DNA of 64,000 nt from Clostridium beijerinckii (GTDB taxonomy: Bacteria; Bacillota; Clostridia; Clostridiales; Clostridiaceae), in contig CP029329.1 in the NCBI GenBank assembly GCA_003129525.1, forward strand, positions 4,152,001 through 4,216,000. The letters run 5' to 3'. A program made the translations under genes and the position numbers. Below, piece after piece: positions 1-8,961 of the stretch (positions are counted from its first letter, which is position 1; the number at the start of each line of letters is the position of its first letter). Below the pieces are notes generated by a model, which worked only from the letters and a program-made list of their open reading frames with translations, made no database searches and was not told the origin of the DNA.

Positions 1-2
1 TA

Positions 3-974
<972 letters not shown>

Positions 975-986
975 CTTACCTAATTA

Positions 987-1036
987 GATTTTCGTGGATT
1001 TCATGGCCGAGGCTAAGCACGGTCTTTGAAATCCAC
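987..1036 (+). repeat. dispersed repeat family A, copy 1 (short form)
   Basis: Imperfect hairpin with outer arms GTGGATTTCA and TTTGAAATCCAC around a loop containing GGCC, GGCTAAGC and GGTC. It lies in the convergent gap between the phosphotransferase and the sugar symporter. The inner GGCC/GGTC pair replaces GGT/ACC of other copies, a change that keeps pairing. Confidence 0.8.
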
Positions 1037-1158
1037 TATATCTTTTAAATATTTATTATTGTTTATATTTCTTCAATAAGTTAACTATACTAATCTTTTC
1101 TATATCATTGAGTCTTTCATTTTTTAATTATAAAAAATTTATAATTTGAAACACTCCT

Positions 1159-2556
1159 TTAATTTTCTTCAGGCGAGATACTGTGAATATAAAAATCTTG
1201 TTTACGGTTTTTACCAGTAAATGCACGAAGAGTAGATTCAATTTCTTCGAGTGAACGATTACGTGTTTCAAACACTTTATACTTAACAAACCAAATTGCC
1301 ATGAAACAGATGATACCATAACCGATAAATAAGCTACCAGTACCAAAGTAGTTCAATAATGGCGGAAATGTTAATGATACTATCATGTTTGCACTCCAAT
1401 TAATTACACTGCTGAATGAGTTTCCTAAACCACGAATATTTAATGGAAATACCTCACCAATCATGACCCACATTACTGGTCCCCAAGTAGCTGAAAAGAA
1501 AGCAATATAAATTGTTAGAGCAATTACACAGATAATTGAAGCAGTAAATGAACCATTAGAAAATTTCATTGAAAAACTCATAACTATTAATGAAACACCC
1601 ATTCCAATAGCACCATAAATCAACATCTTTTTACGATCAATTTTGTCCATAATTATGACAGCTATAGCAGTAATGATTATATTAAAAACTCCAATTCCGA
1701 TATGAGCAATCAAAGCCGCTTCAACACCAAATCCAACTTCAGTAAATATAGTTGGCGCATAGTAAAGAACCGTATTACAGCCCATAATTTGTTGAAAAGT
1801 AGCTAGACCAAAACCGATAACTAATGCTGGGCGGACAAATACACCGAATAATTCTTTAATTCCACCACTTTTAATTTTAGCTTGTTTGCTGATCTGAACA
1901 AGTTCATCATTAACAGCACTTATATTCTGTTTATTCATTTGTTGTAATACTTCTCTAGCTTCATCAACTCGTCCATCTTTAACTAAAAATCTAGGACTTT
2001 CTGGTAATACAAGTGAACCTAATAAAAGGATTACAGATGGAATAGCTGCAAATCCAAGCATGAAACGCCAACCAATATATATACCAGAAAAGCTGTAGTT
2101 AGTAATATAAGCTAACAAAATTCCACTCATAACCATTAACTGGAATAAACTTGACACAGATCCACGTTTTTCAGCAGGTGATAATTCAGCTAAGTATGTA
2201 GGAATTAAGGCTGAAGAAGCACCAACTGCGACACCAAGAACAATACGTGATATAATTAATGTCAAAAATTTTGGAGAAAATGCTGAACCAAGTGCACCCA
2301 CAAAGAAAATAATTGATGATAACACAACCAACTTCCTACGACCATACTTATCAGACATAGGTCCAATTATGGCAGACCCAAGAATAGCCCCTAATAACAC
2401 CGAGCTAACAACCCATCCTTGTTGCCATGAATTAAGGTGCATTTGTTCTTGAATAAACAGAATAGCTCCTGAAATAACCCCAGTATCATAACCAAATAAA
2501 AGACCACTAAGTGCAGCAAAAACAAATATTACAGAACTACTAATTTTTCTCTTCAT
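1159..2556 (-). CDS. sugar porter family MFS symporter
   Basis: A 465-residue polytopic membrane protein, normal length for the sugar porter branch of the major facilitator superfamily (XylE/AraE/IolT relatives). Visible signatures are LLFGYDTGVISGA in TM1, DKYGRRK in the loop after TM2, PESPRFLV at the end of TM6, QQIMGCNTVLYYAP in TM7, and the C-terminal VFETRNRSLEEIE. It probably imports a pentose, hexose or inositol with protons; the sequence does not settle which. The second ATG was taken as start because GGGAG sits 9 bases before it, whereas the first ATG follows the GGGAG directly. No regulator or catabolic gene adjoins it. Confidence 0.9.
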   Translation of the reverse strand: MKRKISSSVIFVFAALSGLLFGYDTGVISGAILFIQEQMHLNSWQQGWVVSSVLLGAILGSAIIGPMSDKYGRRKLVVLSSIIFFVGALGSAFSPKFLTLIISRIVLGVAVGASSALIPTYLAELSPAEKRGSVSSLFQLMVMSGILLAYITNYSFSGIYIGWRFMLGFAAIPSVILLLGSLVLPESPRFLVKDGRVDEAREVLQQMNKQNISAVNDELVQISKQAKIKSGGIKELFGVFVRPALVIGFGLATFQQIMGCNTVLYYAPTIFTEVGFGVEAALIAHIGIGVFNIIITAIAVIIMDKIDRKKMLIYGAIGMGVSLIVMSFSMKFSNGSFTASIICVIALTIYIAFFSATWGPVMWVMIGEVFPLNIRGLGNSFSSVINWSANMIVSLTFPPLLNYFGTGSLFIGYGIICFMAIWFVKYKVFETRNRSLEEIESTLRAFTGKNRKQDFYIHSISPEEN

Positions 2557-2665
2557 TGTTACCATCTCCCATTTTTTTATTTTTAATTAAACTTATATAT
2601 TGCAGTGTAATTATTAAATTTATATATTGTAGTGTATTTATAATGTTCTGAAAATTTTTCCTGAA

Positions 2666-2770
2666 TATAGATAACCAGCCCAAAAGTTTTACTTATTAAT
2701 TGGTACAAAGCTTGATTTTACCTACGTATTTTCTGAGAAATAAGCAACGTTTACTTCGTGGTTATCTATA
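2666..2770 (+). repeat. dispersed repeat family C, copy 1 (105 bp, MITE-like)
   Basis: Terminal inverted repeats TAGATAACCA / TGGTTATCTA lie inside flanking TA dinucleotides. The interior is nearly identical to the second copy at 46.8 kb, including ACCTACGTATTTTC. It has no coding capacity. TA flanks fit an IS630/Tc1-type non-autonomous element. It lies between the symporter start and the end of the IIC gene. Confidence 0.8.
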
Positions 2771-2804
2771 CTACTTTTATTATAACAATACAAATTTATT
2801 GTAT

Positions 2805-4142
2805 TTATTCAGCACTTTCTTCTTTTATTATCTTGTTTCTATTCCAAAGCATCATTGCTAGTGTGAATAAGCTTGCTATGCCTATTCCGATCCATTTTAA
2901 TTGTACTAATCTAACAGTTATCCAAGGGAATATACTTGAACCATAGTCTATACTTGACACTAATGATGTTCCACTTGGTATAGCAAAATTAGCTGCTGTT
3001 GCTGCTTTTGTAAATAATGGCGCTAAATTTGTTCCTATTATTAATCCTATAGCTATTGTTACAACACCTATAATAAAAGTTCTAAAGAAATCTCCTCTTG
3101 CAATAGGAACTATAAGAACAAACATAAAAGGTAATCCTGCTAAACTTGCAAATGGTAAAAATTGATTTCCAGGTATGATAAATGCTAATAATAACGTTAC
3201 TGGTATTAAAATCAACGAAATTGCTAATGTTACGGGATGTCCAACACCAACTGCTGAATCTAATCCTATGTATAACTTTCCTCTTCCTGCAAATTTATTT
3301 TGAAGCAATTCTTGTACAGCTTCTGAAACAACCATTAATCCTTCCATAAGTACAGCTGCCATCTTTGGAGTTAATACTAATACTGCTCCTAGAACAACTG
3401 CTAAATTTAATGTTTCTTTTAAATTATATCCTGCTAATATTCCTAAAAATATTCCTATAATTGTACCTAATATAGCTGGTTCTCCAAAAGCACCAAATTT
3501 CTTTTGTACTGTAGCAGCATCCAATTTTATTTTATTAATTCCAGGTATTCTATCTAAAATCCAATTTACACCTATAGCAATAGGTACAAAAGAAGCAGTA
3601 AATCCATGTGGAATTGAAATTCCTGGTAATCCTAAAGATTCTTCAATCATAGGTGCTGTTCTATCAGCAATAACCATAGTTATAATCATATTTAAAGCTG
3701 ATACAAATAAACTTATCCATAACGTTCCTGTTAACATGTATACTATAGAACCAGTAAATGCAAAATGCCAGTAGTTCCATATATCAACATTAATTGTTCT
3801 TGTAGTTTTTGTTAAAATCATAATTATATTAACAATTAAACATACAGGAATTATTAAAACTCCAACTGTTGACCCAAACGCAATTGCTGATGCTGCTGGC
3901 CAACCAACATCTAATACGGTTAAATTTAATCCAAAATTTTCAACCATTTTTTGTGCTGCTGGTCCTAAATTTTCAGTTAGCAATGCTATAATAGCATTTA
4001 ACCCTATAAATCCAATACCAATTAATAATCCCGACTTAATTGCTTTGCCTATTTTAACCTTTAAACATAATGCAAAAATAGTAAATATGATTGGCATCAT
4101 AACCGATGCCCCTAAATCAACTAAATATTGTAATGCAGCCAT
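2805..4142 (-). CDS. gatC: PTS galactitol-family permease, IIC component
   Basis: A 445-residue hydrophobic protein of the galactitol-type IIC family, which forms the membrane channel of a PTS importer. It starts MAALQYLVDLGASVMMPI, typical of this family, and has about ten membrane segments plus the conserved loops GLPGISIPHGF and GKLYIGLDSAVGVGHP. It is the last gene of an operon with separate IIB, IIA and the PRD regulator upstream. No galactitol- or tagatose-phosphate enzyme genes are nearby, so the true substrate (galactitol, another polyol or pentitol, or a sugar) cannot be read from context. Confidence 0.9.
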   Translation of the reverse strand: MAALQYLVDLGASVMMPIIFTIFALCLKVKIGKAIKSGLLIGIGFIGLNAIIALLTENLGPAAQKMVENFGLNLTVLDVGWPAASAIAFGSTVGVLIIPVCLIVNIIMILTKTTRTINVDIWNYWHFAFTGSIVYMLTGTLWISLFVSALNMIITMVIADRTAPMIEESLGLPGISIPHGFTASFVPIAIGVNWILDRIPGINKIKLDAATVQKKFGAFGEPAILGTIIGIFLGILAGYNLKETLNLAVVLGAVLVLTPKMAAVLMEGLMVVSEAVQELLQNKFAGRGKLYIGLDSAVGVGHPVTLAISLILIPVTLLLAFIIPGNQFLPFASLAGLPFMFVLIVPIARGDFFRTFIIGVVTIAIGLIIGTNLAPLFTKAATAANFAIPSGTSLVSSIDYGSSIFPWITVRLVQLKWIGIGIASLFTLAMMLWNRNKIIKEESAE

Positions 4143-4185
4143 TATAATTTCCTCCTTAGTAATTTTATAAATATATTTATTAATT

Positions 4186-4470
4186 CTATAATCCTAATTT
4201 TTCGACAATCTCATCCATAACTTTTTCTGTTCCAATACCTGTTATAAAAGGTAATCCATGAATTACTGGAATTCCATAATCTTCTTTTGTCATAGCTGTT
4301 GTCACTATTAAATCCTTGTTCTTTGCTTCATTAGACAATTCAAGAACTGTAGATTGTGTTATTTGAACTTTATCAAGTAATCCTCTTTTTTCTAATCCTG
4401 TTTTTATTTTTTGAATTGCTATTGTTGATGTTGCTACTCCAGCTCCACATGCTACTATAATTTTTTTCAT
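4186..4470 (-). CDS. gatB: PTS galactitol-family IIB component
   Basis: A 94-residue cytoplasmic phosphocarrier. The P-loop-like start MKKIIVACGAGVATST holds the phosphorylated cysteine, Cys8. Phosphate passes from the IIA histidine to this Cys and then to the incoming substrate at IIC. Length is normal for GatB. Its first base overlaps the end of the IIA gene, so the two are probably translationally coupled. Confidence 0.92.
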   Translation of the reverse strand: MKKIIVACGAGVATSTIAIQKIKTGLEKRGLLDKVQITQSTVLELSNEAKNKDLIVTTAMTKEDYGIPVIHGLPFITGIGTEKVMDEIVEKLGL

Positions 4471-4913
4471 TATAATCCAACTCCTTCTAGTATTTTAATC
4501 AATTCTTGCTTGTTCTTTTCATTGTATAGATTTAAAAGAATATCGTTATTAGTTACTACTTGCATTAATTTTTGTAATATGCCTACCTGTTTTTCTTTTT
4601 CCTTAACAATTAAAACAAATGCTATTTTTGCATCTACTTCACCTTCACCATCCATATTAGTGAATTTTACATCATCTTTAAATCTAACAAATGCTATCCC
4701 TGGTTTATTTACATGTTCACTATCACAATGAGGAATTGCTACACCTATAGGTTCCACTGGTAAACCTGTAGGAAAAACTTTTTCTCTTTCTATTATTGCA
4801 TCTTTGAAACTATTCTTTACATATCCCAAATTCAACAACTCTTCAGCTATATTTTCCAAAAATTCAAAGCAATTATTATAACTCACATCAACAAATATTA
4901 AATTTTGATTCAA
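4470..4913 (-). CDS. gatA: PTS fructose/mannitol-type IIA component (galactitol system)
   Basis: A 147-residue soluble PTS_EIIA_2 domain. The active-site histidine is His62 in VAIPHCDSEHVNKPG; a second conserved histidine, His67, follows. It takes phosphate from HPr and passes it to the neighbouring IIB. It ends by sharing a base with the IIB start and lies 18 bases after the PRD regulator, all on one strand, so the four genes should form one transcript. Confidence 0.92.
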   Translation of the reverse strand: MNQNLIFVDVSYNNCFEFLENIAEELLNLGYVKNSFKDAIIEREKVFPTGLPVEPIGVAIPHCDSEHVNKPGIAFVRFKDDVKFTNMDGEGEVDAKIAFVLIVKEKEKQVGILQKLMQVVTNNDILLNLYNEKNKQELIKILEGVGL

Positions 4914-4931
4914 TAGTTATCACATCCTTAT

Positions 4932-6857
4932 CTAATTTCCATATATTTTTTTAAAATCTTCTAACTTTTTACATTCAATCAACTTATTAACTTTAACAAT
5001 ATCATCTATTCCATTATAAATTTCTAAGAATGACTTTTCTGAATCTTCACCTAATTTTATTGCCAACATCATAACAAGTTGTACTTTTGTTTTGCTCCAA
5101 GTTATAGGATTTTTTAAGATTCCAATAGCAATAGCCTCTTCATTAATTTTTCCTTTAATAAAATGTGGAATGGCAACCTTGTTGTCTATTTCTGTAGGAG
5201 CCATCTCTTCTCTTTCCTTAAATGAATTTGCTGCTTCTGCATCTATATAACCATTTTCTAGTAAAGATTTTGATAGATATTCTATTATTTTATCTTTATC
5301 ATTAATGTCTAAATCTACAAAAAACAGATTTTTTTTAAATAAATTTGTAAACTCCTTGTTCTTCTTTTTTGTAATAAATCTAATTATTTTATTACAATCC
5401 TCTTCTAACATAATAGGAGATACATTTAATACAGGTATATCAATATCTTCTAAAGCAATAGTACTTATTACTAAATCATACTGTGATAAATCCATATATT
5501 TTAATTTAAATGCCGGATAAAATCCATCAATTTCTATAATATCTTTGAATTTCCTTTCCAGCTTAGCTTTTAAGAGAATAGCAGTTCCTCCACCTGTTGC
5601 ACAAACTACTATTGTTCTATATTTATCTATTTTATTTTCTAACTTTAATCCTTCAACTGCACCAGCAAAATGTAGTGCTATAAAACCTACTTCATCTTCA
5701 GACACTTCTATGTTCTCTTTTGTTTTTAATCCTTGGCAGAAAACAACAGCTATATCATAAGAAAATGGATAATTAGATTTTATTTCCTCAAGCATTGCAT
5801 TTTCTATCTTCATCCCAAAATTCATTCTATTTATTGCACTTTTAAGGTGAATTAACAGTCCATTTTTAAAAATAACATTATTTAAAAAGTTAATTCCACT
5901 ATATTCATAAACTAATTTACAGCAACTTTTTAATAAAATATAAATATTTTTATCTTTGTAATTATTATCTATCTCCATATCTAGCAATAGCATTTTTTGA
6001 GATATTAAGTGTTGATATAAATATGTAACTTCGTCATCTGGTAATTCTACAACAAAATCCATCTCTATTAACTTCTTTAATTCTAAGGCTGCTTTATATT
6101 CTTTGCAGACCTTATCACAAACTAAATCATTATAGCTTATAAACTTGTTTTTCTTTACTCTATAAATAGCTATTATTATATGTGTGCATAGATTTTTGAA
6201 CCCTAAATCACTTAATTGAATTTTATATTTTTTTACTATATCTAATACCATGTTAGATATTATTACATATGTACTGTTTTCATTAGATATTAACAAGTTA
6301 AAATCATTTATATTTAAATATTTAAATTCTTTACTATTTCTAAATAAATAATTTGAAATAAATCCTCTTATATCAGTTTCATTTCCACTTATATCTATAC
6401 CATAATTAGAAATTCTAGTTATTCCCAACTTGTATTTTTTCAATATCTTCTTTACTTCTTTTATATCTTGCTTTATAGTTGATAAACTTACATATAGTTC
6501 TTGAGAGAGCTCTTCTAACTTAACTGCTTTATTGGAGCTTGACAATAATATTTCTAATATATTATTTACTCTCTTAGAACTATCTCTGTCGTCATAATTT
6601 TCTGTGTTTAAATATTCAGTAACTAGATTCCTTTCATACTCGCTTTTAGAAATGAATCTATATCCTAGACCTCTCTTCAAAATTAAATCCGAATTAATTT
6701 CTTTACAAAATAATCGTAATTCTGAAATTTCATTAGCTAATGTTCTTTTTGATATATTAAATTTTTCTTCTAATTTTTGACTATTTACATAGTCTTCCGA
6801 TTCTAAAATGCATTTAAGAATCTCTTTTTCCCTTACTGTTATATTGCGGTAAACCAT
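4932..6857 (-). CDS. PRD-containing transcriptional activator (MtlR/LicR type) with IIB and IIA domains
   Basis: A 641-residue PTS-controlled regulator. Domains in order: N-terminal winged HTH (NISKRTLANEISELR), second HTH (LYVSLSTIKQDIKEV), two PRD domains with candidate regulatory histidines near 226, 337 and 396, a GatB-like IIB with Cys419 (VVCATGGGTA), and a C-terminal IIA with His565 (VAIPHF). HPr and PTS-dependent phosphorylation of these residues sets activity in this family. It heads the galactitol-type operon and probably activates it. The ATG after GGGGGATGAA was taken as start rather than a TTG four codons earlier. Confidence 0.92.
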   Translation of the reverse strand: MVYRNITVREKEILKCILESEDYVNSQKLEEKFNISKRTLANEISELRLFCKEINSDLILKRGLGYRFISKSEYERNLVTEYLNTENYDDRDSSKRVNNILEILLSSSNKAVKLEELSQELYVSLSTIKQDIKEVKKILKKYKLGITRISNYGIDISGNETDIRGFISNYLFRNSKEFKYLNINDFNLLISNENSTYVIISNMVLDIVKKYKIQLSDLGFKNLCTHIIIAIYRVKKNKFISYNDLVCDKVCKEYKAALELKKLIEMDFVVELPDDEVTYLYQHLISQKMLLLDMEIDNNYKDKNIYILLKSCCKLVYEYSGINFLNNVIFKNGLLIHLKSAINRMNFGMKIENAMLEEIKSNYPFSYDIAVVFCQGLKTKENIEVSEDEVGFIALHFAGAVEGLKLENKIDKYRTIVVCATGGGTAILLKAKLERKFKDIIEIDGFYPAFKLKYMDLSQYDLVISTIALEDIDIPVLNVSPIMLEEDCNKIIRFITKKKNKEFTNLFKKNLFFVDLDINDKDKIIEYLSKSLLENGYIDAEAANSFKEREEMAPTEIDNKVAIPHFIKGKINEEAIAIGILKNPITWSKTKVQLVMMLAIKLGEDSEKSFLEIYNGIDDIVKVNKLIECKKLEDFKKIYGN

Positions 6858-7448
6858 TTCATCCCCCAATTTGATTATATCTTATCTATAATTTTAAGAA
6901 TAGACATATAAACTGCATATTAAGTTGCAGTTTTATGTACTACTTTTTAATCATTCATATATAATTAATATTCTGTAAATTTTAGTTTTTTTCTTTTTTA
7001 ATGAAAATATATAAGTAGCAATATATATTATCAGTGTTTATAATTCTATTCCTCCATTATTCATGAACTATAAAAAGCCATGCTTTACATGGCTAAAATA
7101 CTGAATCTTCTAAATATTAAACCTTTACCTAAAAGTGATAAAACCATATAGTAACTGAGACTCTCCTTTGTTATATTTAATCTGCAAAAAATAATTAACA
7201 AAGGAGAGTCTCATATTGGCAATATAATCATCATTATAATTCCAACTACTATTTTTCTAAATAATTTACTCCTCATGCATGTTATTTAACATACAATTTA
7301 AATATCTATCCAAAACTTGGCAATATGTACAAATATTTTTTAGCTTTTTATATCATTTATATTACTATTCATAATAATAATACCATAATATGATTAATAA
7401 CTCAATTATTTGTAAATCTAAATAAGTCGTTTTTAGAGTTAATCATGT
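6858..7448. other. intergenic region with promoter of the galactitol-type operon
   Basis: 591 AT-rich bases without a recognisable gene. The right-hand part holds a small hairpin AGCCATG/CATGGCT near 7079 and the long perfect inverted repeat described separately. The left part should hold the operon promoter, but no convincing operator was seen. Confidence 0.5.
7156..7213. repeat. 18-bp perfect inverted repeat
   Basis: TGAGACTCTCCTTTGTTA is repeated exactly inverted after a 22-base AT-rich loop. No T-run follows on either strand, so it is not a typical terminator. It could be two insertion-sequence ends brought together after loss of the interior. Confidence 0.7.
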
Positions 7449-7799
7449 TTACTTTGTTTTATCCGTAACCTTTTTTATAGCCTTGTTAACTTCTTGGTCA
7501 ACAGATTCTTGATAGATGTCAGCATAAGTTTTTGAATCTTTGATTAGATCGTCGCAGAAAGCTGCTACGTCACTGCCTGTCACTTCGAGCACGCCTTTCC
7601 CCAAGGCCGCGCCCTCTTCAAAAAGATCGATAATTCCCGAGAGTAAACCTATCCCATCTGTTAGCTCAACAGGGCCGACCTTAAAGAGATATTTTTGAAT
7701 CTCTTTATAAACAATTTGATAATCTTTCGGAAGCGCTTTGACACGTGCCACGTGTGCTCTCCATTCTTTTTTACCTTCGATGATATCTTGTATGCTCAT
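7449..7799 (-). CDS. DUF1048 family protein (second copy)
   Basis: A 116-residue soluble, mostly helical protein of the DUF1048 family, known as small partners encoded after PadR regulators. Recognisable stretches are WRAHVARVKALPKDYQ and TDGIGLLSGIIDLFEEG. It is paralogous to the gene just upstream (LPADYQ, ILDGVLGLLEE). No catalytic motif is visible and the biochemical role is unknown. Base composition is richer in GC than surrounding genes, which suggests the three-gene set was acquired as a unit. Confidence 0.85.
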   Translation of the reverse strand: MSIQDIIEGKKEWRAHVARVKALPKDYQIVYKEIQKYLFKVGPVELTDGIGLLSGIIDLFEEGAALGKGVLEVTGSDVAAFCDDLIKDSKTYADIYQESVDQEVNKAIKKVTDKTK

Positions 7800-7808
7800 T
7801 TTATCCTC

Positions 7809-8156
7809 CTATTTACCTAATTTTTTAGCGATATTATTGTTGAGTTGCTTGCGCCACTTGTCGCGATAAGACTTTGCCCCTTCTTCACCAACCAGCGCTG
7901 AACAGAAGCCTTTGATGTCGTCACCCAAAACCTCTTGTACACTCTGACCGTCCGCAGCCGTTTCTTCGAGCAGGCCAAGCACACCGTCAAGAATTGGCAT
8001 GAGATTGCGACCTGTGAAATCTGAGTGCGGCCAAAGATTAGCATTAATTTTTTTCCATGCCTCTTGATAATCAGCCGGTAGCTTTTTTGTTCGCGATTCA
8101 AAAATTTTCAATTCTTTAGTCATGTCACTTCCCGTGATTTTTTCCCAAAAATTCAT
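7809..8156 (-). CDS. DUF1048 family protein (first copy)
   Basis: A 115-residue protein starting MNFWEKITGSDMTKELK, the usual opening of DUF1048 proteins, with LPADYQEAWKKI and DIKGFCSALVGEE. The start codon shares one base with the PadR stop (TAATG), so translation is coupled. It ends 9 bases before the second DUF1048 gene. Two diverged tandem copies suggest a heteromeric pair, but that is inference. Function is unknown; control by the upstream PadR is expected. Confidence 0.85.
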   Translation of the reverse strand: MNFWEKITGSDMTKELKIFESRTKKLPADYQEAWKKINANLWPHSDFTGRNLMPILDGVLGLLEETAADGQSVQEVLGDDIKGFCSALVGEEGAKSYRDKWRKQLNNNIAKKLGK

Positions 8157-8479
8157 TATTTCGTCTCCTTTAACTCGTTAATTTTTGATGATACGAATTC
8201 CCATCTTTCCCAGAACCTTCTCAGCTCCTCACGCCCCGTGTCGTTGAGCTTAAAAAACTTTCGTGGTGGTCCCATATCTGATGGTTTTTTTTCTATGTCT
8301 ACTAGTTTATTCTTCTCAAGCCGCACCAAAATGGTGTAAACTGTCCCATCCACAACGTCCGAAAATCCGAGAGCATTCAGCCTCCGCGTGATCTCATAAC
8401 CGTAGGTTTCCTCGTGGTTTATTATTTCAAGGACGCAGCCTTCCAGCACACCCTTTAACATTTCCGTAATATTTTCCAA
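8156..8479 (-). CDS. PadR family transcriptional regulator
   Basis: A 107-residue winged-helix repressor. It has the PadR signature YGYEITRRLNALGF followed by DGTVYTILVRLEKNKLVDIEK, and a C-terminal helix ending WERWEFVSSKINELKE. It starts at TTG, supported by AAAGAGGTGATC at good spacing and absence of an in-frame ATG before residue 7. It leads the PadR-DUF1048-DUF1048 operon. A 9-7-9 palindrome just upstream overlaps the expected promoter, so autoregulation is likely. PadR ligands are often phenolics or cell-envelope drugs; none can be assigned here. Confidence 0.92.
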   Translation of the reverse strand: MENITEMLKGVLEGCVLEIINHEETYGYEITRRLNALGFSDVVDGTVYTILVRLEKNKLVDIEKKPSDMGPPRKFFKLNDTGREELRRFWERWEFVSSKINELKETK

Positions 8480-8500
8480 AAGATCACCTCTTTACTATCT

Positions 8501-8525
8501 AGTAATACTGGTATTTAGTATTACT
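8501..8525. promoter_or_regulatory. probable PadR operator
   Basis: AGTAATACT and AGTATTACT form a perfect inverted repeat with a 7-base spacer, 22 bases before the TTG start of padR. PadR proteins bind palindromes of this kind in their own promoters. Confidence 0.6.
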
Positions 8526-8858
8526 TACTACAGCTATATAGTAACACGTAGTAGCGGTGACGTCAATATGATATTTTTATTTTAACTCTCCAAATAGAAA
8601 CTTATACTAAGTATTAAAGCAATTACCTTATAAAATTTTATGATACATTCCCAATGTTTCTGCAATCTAATATATTGTATAAGATTTCTCACTCATCTAA
8701 TTAAATCTTCTCTTACTTGCTCATATTTGATATTGCAATTTTATCCTTAGTTAATGTACTTTATTTCATTCAACTATATTTCTTTTATTTAATTTTAATG
8801 CACTAACTTCTAGTCATTGTATCCAAAATTAAAAAGATACTCATATACAAAATAAAGT
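8526..8858. other. AT-rich intergenic region
   Basis: About 330 bases between the PadR promoter and a repeat copy. Several short frames broken by stops are present; no gene, RNA or clear signal was recognised. Confidence 0.4.
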
Positions 8859-8922
8859 AACCCACGAAAACTTTTAGATTTTCGTGGGTTTCATGATGGA
8901 GGCAAGGCTCCACCACCTCCAT
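8859..8922 (+). repeat. dispersed repeat family A, copy 2 (with left hairpin)
   Basis: A perfect 12-bp stem AACCCACGAAAA / TTTTCGTGGGTT with an 8-base loop is followed by the family A core start (GTGGGTTTCATG, GGAGGC). The right arm has diverged into a different hairpin, ATGGAGG/CCTCCAT. It lies downstream of the dehydratase and could also serve as its terminator. Confidence 0.75.
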
Positions 8923-8961
8923 ATATATATTACAATTGATTTTCTTCCCCTTAGTTTTAAA

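Noticed and set aside
8580..8850. Possible decayed regulator on the minus strand
   Set aside because: Frames are repeatedly interrupted and no domain could be recognised.
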